From contig NZ_QGGO01000021.1 in assembly GCF_003148625.1 (NCBI RefSeq), positions 1 to 64,000 on the forward strand: a stretch of 64,000 bases of DNA. The letters run 5' to 3'. Shown piece by piece: positions 60,328-64,000 of this stretch. Under the pieces are notes generated by a model. That model did not search any database. It saw only the letters and a list, made by a program, of their open reading frames with translations, and was not told where the DNA came from. Position 1 is the stretch's first letter. Each line of letters begins with the position of its first letter. Origin of the DNA: Arcicella aurantiaca. GTDB taxonomy: Bacteria > Bacteroidota > Bacteroidia > Cytophagales > Spirosomataceae. The position numbers were made by a program, and so were the translations under genes.

Positions 60328-63300
60328 ATGAATAATCATTTTTACAGATGGTTCGGTCGCTCAGTGCGACAGGGTGTAGCATCAAAGTCTCTTTTGAAGA
60401 CTGCTTTGATGGCTATCACTATGCTTGTGTCTATAAGCATGTATGCTCAAGACAAAACAGTTTCGGGTAAAGTAACTGATAAAGGAGACGGTTCGGGTAT
60501 GCCTGGTGTTTCTATTTCAGTAAAAGGTTCAAACAAAGGTACTCAAACGGATATCAATGGTGCATACAAAATTGCTGCTCCAGCTAATGCTACTTTAGTT
60601 TTCTCTTTTGTTGGTTATGCAAAACAAGAGATTGCAGTTGGTACTCGTTCTGAATTAAATGTAACTTTAGTATCAGAAAATAAAGCTCTTGACGAAGTTG
60701 TTGTTGTTGGTTATGGTACTACTACCAGAAAAGACGCAACAGGTGGTGTTACTTCTTTAACTGCTAAGGACTTTAACCAAGGGGTTATCGCTTCTCCAGA
60801 GCAATTATTACAAGGTCGTGCTGCGGGTGTTCAAATGACTCCTAACAGTGGTGAGCCAGGAGCGGGTATTAACATCCGTATTCGTGGTACCACTTCAATC
60901 CGTTCAGGAAATGGTCCATTGTACGTAGTAGATGGTATTCCTTTGGACGGTTCAAGTACTGTTGATGGTGCTGATGGTAGTGCAGGTTTCGGTAACGTTG
61001 CTGCTAAAAACCCATTAAACTTTATGAACCCTTCAGATATTGAAAGTATTTCAGTATTGAAAGATGCTTCTGCTGCTGCTATCTATGGAGCAAGAGGTGC
61101 AAACGGTGTAGTTTTAATTACAACTAAAAAAGGAAAATCAGGTCAAAGTAACTTAAACGTTTCAATCGGTACAAGTATCGCTTCAAACTACAAAAACTAT
61201 GACGTACTTTCAACAAGTGCATTCTTAACAGAAGCTGCTAAAGCTGGATTAGATGTTAATAACAAAACAATCAATGCAGGTTCAAGCACTAACTGGCAAG
61301 ACCAAGTATATCGTACAGCTGTCACTCAAAACTATAACTTGAGCTATGGTGGTGGAAATGACGTAACTAACTATTTCTTCTCTTTAGGTTATAACGACCA
61401 ACAAGGAACAGTTAAAGGAACTTCAATGGGAAGAGTTTCAGCTCGTATCAACGCAACTCACAAGTTATTTGATAACAAAGTGGTTTTAGGTGTTGCTATG
61501 ACAACTTCTCAAATTAAAGATAAAGGTGCTGCAACAGGTGGTGACATCGGTTTTGAAGGTAACGTAATCAGTAGAGCTATTCAAACAAACCCTACTTACC
61601 CAATTCTTGCGGCTGATGGTTCATACTTTACAAATGGTACTCCTGCTTTCCGTAACCCAGTTTCTTTATTAGAGCAAATCAATATTGGTGGTAGTACTGC
61701 AAGAACTTTGATGAACATCACTGGTACTTGGAACATCACTAAAGATTTATCTTACAAAGCTAACTTTGGTTTAGATAACTCAAACGGTGTAACAAGAACA
61801 AGTGTTCAACCAAATACGCCAGGATTTAGCGTAAACATTCCAAATAACCAAGGTTATTCAAGAATTGCTAACCGTTATATCACTACTACTACGATTGAAC
61901 ATACTTTGAACTACAAAACTGTTCTTGGTAAATCTAAAATTGATGCGATTGCTGGTTTCTCTTATCAGAAATTTGAAAACCAAAGTAATTATGTTCAAGC
62001 TCTTTACTTTACTTCTCCAGCTGGTTTCGACTTATCTAACAACCTTAACTTTGTTGATAATAGCGGTACTCAGAAAGCATTTTCAGGAGGTTCTGCAAAG
62101 TCTCAGTTTGACTTACAGTCTTATTTCGGTCGTGTAAACTATTCATTCAACGACAAGTATTTATTAACAGGTACTCTTCGTGTTGATGGTTCTTCTAAAT
62201 TCGGTCTTAACAATAAATATGGTTATTTCCCATCAGTTGGTGCTGCTTGGCGTTTATCGAATGAGTCATTCATTCCAAAAGAGATTTTCTCTGACTTGAA
62301 ATTGAGAACTAACTGGGGTATCACAGGTAACCAAGAATTCCCTACTAATACTTCATTGGCTACTTATGCTCCTAACTCTGGTGCAGGTGGTATCTCTAAA
62401 GAAAACGTACCAAACCCAGACATTAAATGGGAATCTACTACTGCTTATGGCGTAGGTCTTGACTTTGGTTTAATGAAAGGAAGATTAACAGGTACAGTTG
62501 ATTACTTCAACAAAAGTACAAACAACTTGTTATTCCCTTTTGCTGCACCACAACCAGACGTAGCAACAACAAGATGGGCAAACATTCCTGCTGATATTAG
62601 AAACACAGGGGTTGAATTTAGCTTAAACTACCAAATTTTAGCAGGTACTAAGTTAGGTTGGGATGCAAGTGTTAATACTACTTTCTTGAAAAACGAAGTG
62701 GCTAAATTAGACGTTGCTACTATCCAAACAGGTAACTTATACGGACAAGGTTTATCAGGTGTATTTATCCAACCAATCACACAAGGATACCCATTATATG
62801 GTTTCTTCTTAAATGATTTCAAAGGATATGATTCAAATGGTAACACAATTTTATCAGCAGAGAAATCATACAAAGGAAGTCCATTCCCTACAATGGTTTG
62901 GGGTTTAACTAACAACTTTACTTATGGTTCTTGGAACGCAAGTCTTTTCATCAACGGTCAGTCAGGTGGTTATATCTATAACAACACTGCAACAGCTGTA
63001 TTGAACAGAGGTTCATTGAAACAAGGTAACAACGTAACTCCTTATACATTGTCAAGCACAACAGGTCAGGCTTACGGAGATGCTCCAGTTGCATCAACAT
63101 TCTATTTAGAGAAATCTGATTTTATCCGTATCTCTAACTTGTCAATCGGTCACACAGTTAAGTTACCTGCAAACAGCTTTGCTAAATCATTGAATATCTC
63201 ATTGACTGGTCAAAACTTATTGTTGATTTCTAACTATTCAGGTTTAGACCCAGAAATTTCAAACCCTGCTGCGGCAAGAGGTACAGGGGCTAATGCTATT

Positions 63301-63375
63301 CCTTCTTTGGGTATTGACTATATCTCATATCCAAAAGCAAGAGCATTTACTTTAGGTATTAGTGCTAATTTCTAA
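60328..63375 (+). CDS. SusC/RagA-type TonB-dependent outer-membrane transporter (second)
   Basis: 1015 residues. An unusually long, basic N-terminal region (MNNHFYRWFGRSVRQGVASK) precedes the signal helix ending SMYAQ. Then come the regulatory-like domain (VSGKVTDKGDGSGMPGVSISVKG), TonB box region (DEVVVVGYGTTTRKDATGG), plug (INIRIRGTTSIRSGNGPLYVVDGIP) and barrel ending TLGISANF. It pairs with the SusD-like gene that follows. Codon use is noticeably richer in T/C-ending codons than in neighbouring genes, suggesting high expression (impression by eye). Confidence 0.95.
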   Translation: MNNHFYRWFGRSVRQGVASKSLLKTALMAITMLVSISMYAQDKTVSGKVTDKGDGSGMPGVSISVKGSNKGTQTDINGAYKIAAPANATLVFSFVGYAKQEIAVGTRSELNVTLVSENKALDEVVVVGYGTTTRKDATGGVTSLTAKDFNQGVIASPEQLLQGRAAGVQMTPNSGEPGAGINIRIRGTTSIRSGNGPLYVVDGIPLDGSSTVDGADGSAGFGNVAAKNPLNFMNPSDIESISVLKDASAAAIYGARGANGVVLITTKKGKSGQSNLNVSIGTSIASNYKNYDVLSTSAFLTEAAKAGLDVNNKTINAGSSTNWQDQVYRTAVTQNYNLSYGGGNDVTNYFFSLGYNDQQGTVKGTSMGRVSARINATHKLFDNKVVLGVAMTTSQIKDKGAATGGDIGFEGNVISRAIQTNPTYPILAADGSYFTNGTPAFRNPVSLLEQINIGGSTARTLMNITGTWNITKDLSYKANFGLDNSNGVTRTSVQPNTPGFSVNIPNNQGYSRIANRYITTTTIEHTLNYKTVLGKSKIDAIAGFSYQKFENQSNYVQALYFTSPAGFDLSNNLNFVDNSGTQKAFSGGSAKSQFDLQSYFGRVNYSFNDKYLLTGTLRVDGSSKFGLNNKYGYFPSVGAAWRLSNESFIPKEIFSDLKLRTNWGITGNQEFPTNTSLATYAPNSGAGGISKENVPNPDIKWESTTAYGVGLDFGLMKGRLTGTVDYFNKSTNNLLFPFAAPQPDVATTRWANIPADIRNTGVEFSLNYQILAGTKLGWDASVNTTFLKNEVAKLDVATIQTGNLYGQGLSGVFIQPITQGYPLYGFFLNDFKGYDSNGNTILSAEKSYKGSPFPTMVWGLTNNFTYGSWNASLFINGQSGGYIYNNTATAVLNRGSLKQGNNVTPYTLSSTTGQAYGDAPVASTFYLEKSDFIRISNLSIGHTVKLPANSFAKSLNISLTGQNLLLISNYSGLDPEISNPAAARGTGANAIPSLGIDYISYPKARAFTLGISANF

Positions 63376-63496
63376 TTTTATTTGAATTTTAAAAGAAATT
63401 TAAAACCTCATTATTAGACTAATCGTTAATAAATATAATTATTGATAGACAATCTATCAGTATTCCATTTTATTAAAAATTATATAAGATATCAAA

Positions 63497-64000
63497 ATGA
63501 AGAACATTAATAAAATAGTTATCCCTTCACTAATCACAATATTGATGACAGGGACAATTGGATGTAGTAACTTAGATGACGCAGTTCTTGACCGTGTATC
63601 TGAAGTTTCATCCGTACAACCAGATTTACAGTTGAAATCTGCTTACCAAACTTTAGGAACGTTTACTGACCAAGCTGCTATCTACGCTTTGACTGAGCAT
63701 CCATCTGATGAGATGCAAGGTCCAACAAGAGGTGCTGACTGGGACGATAACGGTAGATGGAGAAACTTACATACGCACACTTGGACAAACCAAAGTGATG
63801 ACGTATTGGCTGCTTGGAATAACTTAAACAGAGGTCACGCTTTAGCAAATGAAGTTTTAGGTAACTCAAAAGCAACTGCTAAACAAAAAGCTGAAGCTAA
63901 GTTCATTCGTGCATTCTATATGTATTATACAACTGACTTGTTTGGTCAAGTTGCGTTTAGAGATTTAGCTAACCCAGGTGCTTTACCAAAAGCATTGAGC
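63497..64000 (+). CDS. SusD/RagB-type lipoprotein, N-terminal part (cut by window edge)
   Basis: An open frame from the ATG at 63497 to the window end, 168 codons. A lipoprotein signal ends MTGTIGC (Cys23). The following helices include SAYQTLGTFTDQAAIYAL, WNNLNRGHALANEVLG and AEAKFIRAFYMYYTTDLFGQVAFRD, typical of SusD N-terminal TPR regions. It starts 121 bases after the SusC stop codon. The rest of the gene lies beyond the window. Confidence 0.92.
   Translation, partial: MKNINKIVIPSLITILMTGTIGCSNLDDAVLDRVSEVSSVQPDLQLKSAYQTLGTFTDQAAIYALTEHPSDEMQGPTRGADWDDNGRWRNLHTHTWTNQSDDVLAAWNNLNRGHALANEVLGNSKATAKQKAEAKFIRAFYMYYTTDLFGQVAFRDLANPGALPKALS

Noticed and set aside
1-64000. tRNA, rRNA or riboswitch genes
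   Set aside because: I scanned the larger gaps by eye for cloverleaf or rRNA-like conserved stretches and saw none. A covariance-model search would be needed to exclude small RNAs.

Overview
This window is AT-rich chromosomal DNA from a member of the Bacteroidota, most likely the order Cytophagales (inference). The evidence is two SusC/SusD pairs, a DUF5777 barrel protein, a GlmM with the DPDVDR form of its metal loop, an ATP synthase subunit a with a signal peptide and His-rich extension, a tsaD/tamB divergent pair, and TAnnTTTG promoter elements in place of sigma70-type boxes. I saw no rRNA, tRNA, CRISPR array or prophage. The only transposase genes are the tail of an IS4-type transposase at the left edge and a RAYT-like Y1 transposase at 11.9-12.6 kb.

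Layout. 0-3.6 kb: transposase tail, a repeat-filled gap, a Rieske lipoprotein/DUF5777/YceI group, then gmhA. 3.7-5.1 kb: a minus-strand aminotransferase preceded by a tyrosine-rich leader peptide, terminator and antiterminator. 5.1-12.7 kb: nested repeat elements, recX, a 39-bp tandem repeat, oligopeptidase, SDR, a vanadium haloperoxidase/PAP2 lipoprotein, a Nudix protein and RAYT. 12.7-18.3 kb: M1 peptidase, a TonB-domain protein, small membrane proteins, cysteine desulfurase. 18.6-30.4 kb: glmM, tsaD, a repeat-bounded GxxExxY gene, tamB, an AsmA-like giant and a YdeI-like protein. 30.4-35 kb: a short CHC2/TOPRIM protein and an atpI-B-E-F-H operon without atpA or atpG. 35-39.8 kb: RhlE-type helicase, KAS III-like enzyme, and an AraC regulator with two membrane proteins. 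40-46.4 kb: SusC/SusD and a secreted M20 amidohydrolase. 46.5-60 kb: envelope and housekeeping genes (rimO, moeB-like, rpmB, AI-2E transporter, fatty acid hydroxylase, Crp/Fnr regulator, FAD/Fe-S dehydrogenase). 60.3 kb to the end: a second SusC/SusD pair, cut by the window edge.

Most genes are ordinary. The unusual content lies between them. (1) A complete, apparently undocumented attenuator controls the single aminotransferase gene: a leader peptide with six tyrosines, a terminator and a competing antiterminator, under a promoter that would make the leader mRNA almost leaderless. (2) A family of inverted-repeat elements with phased GATT words occurs at five loci. One copy carries a GxxExxY (PD-(D/E)XK-like) gene and sits inside the usually tight tsaD/tamB junction; another is interrupted by a MITE with a clear target duplication. 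(3) Arrays of seven-base words fill several gaps, and their register often starts at a stop codon. (4) Several perfect hairpins lie flush against stop codons, and one REP-like palindrome lies in frame inside the RAYT gene.

Coordinates, motifs and repeats were read directly. Family names rest on recognised motifs and remembered family features, not on database searches. Promoters and terminators are pattern-based predictions.
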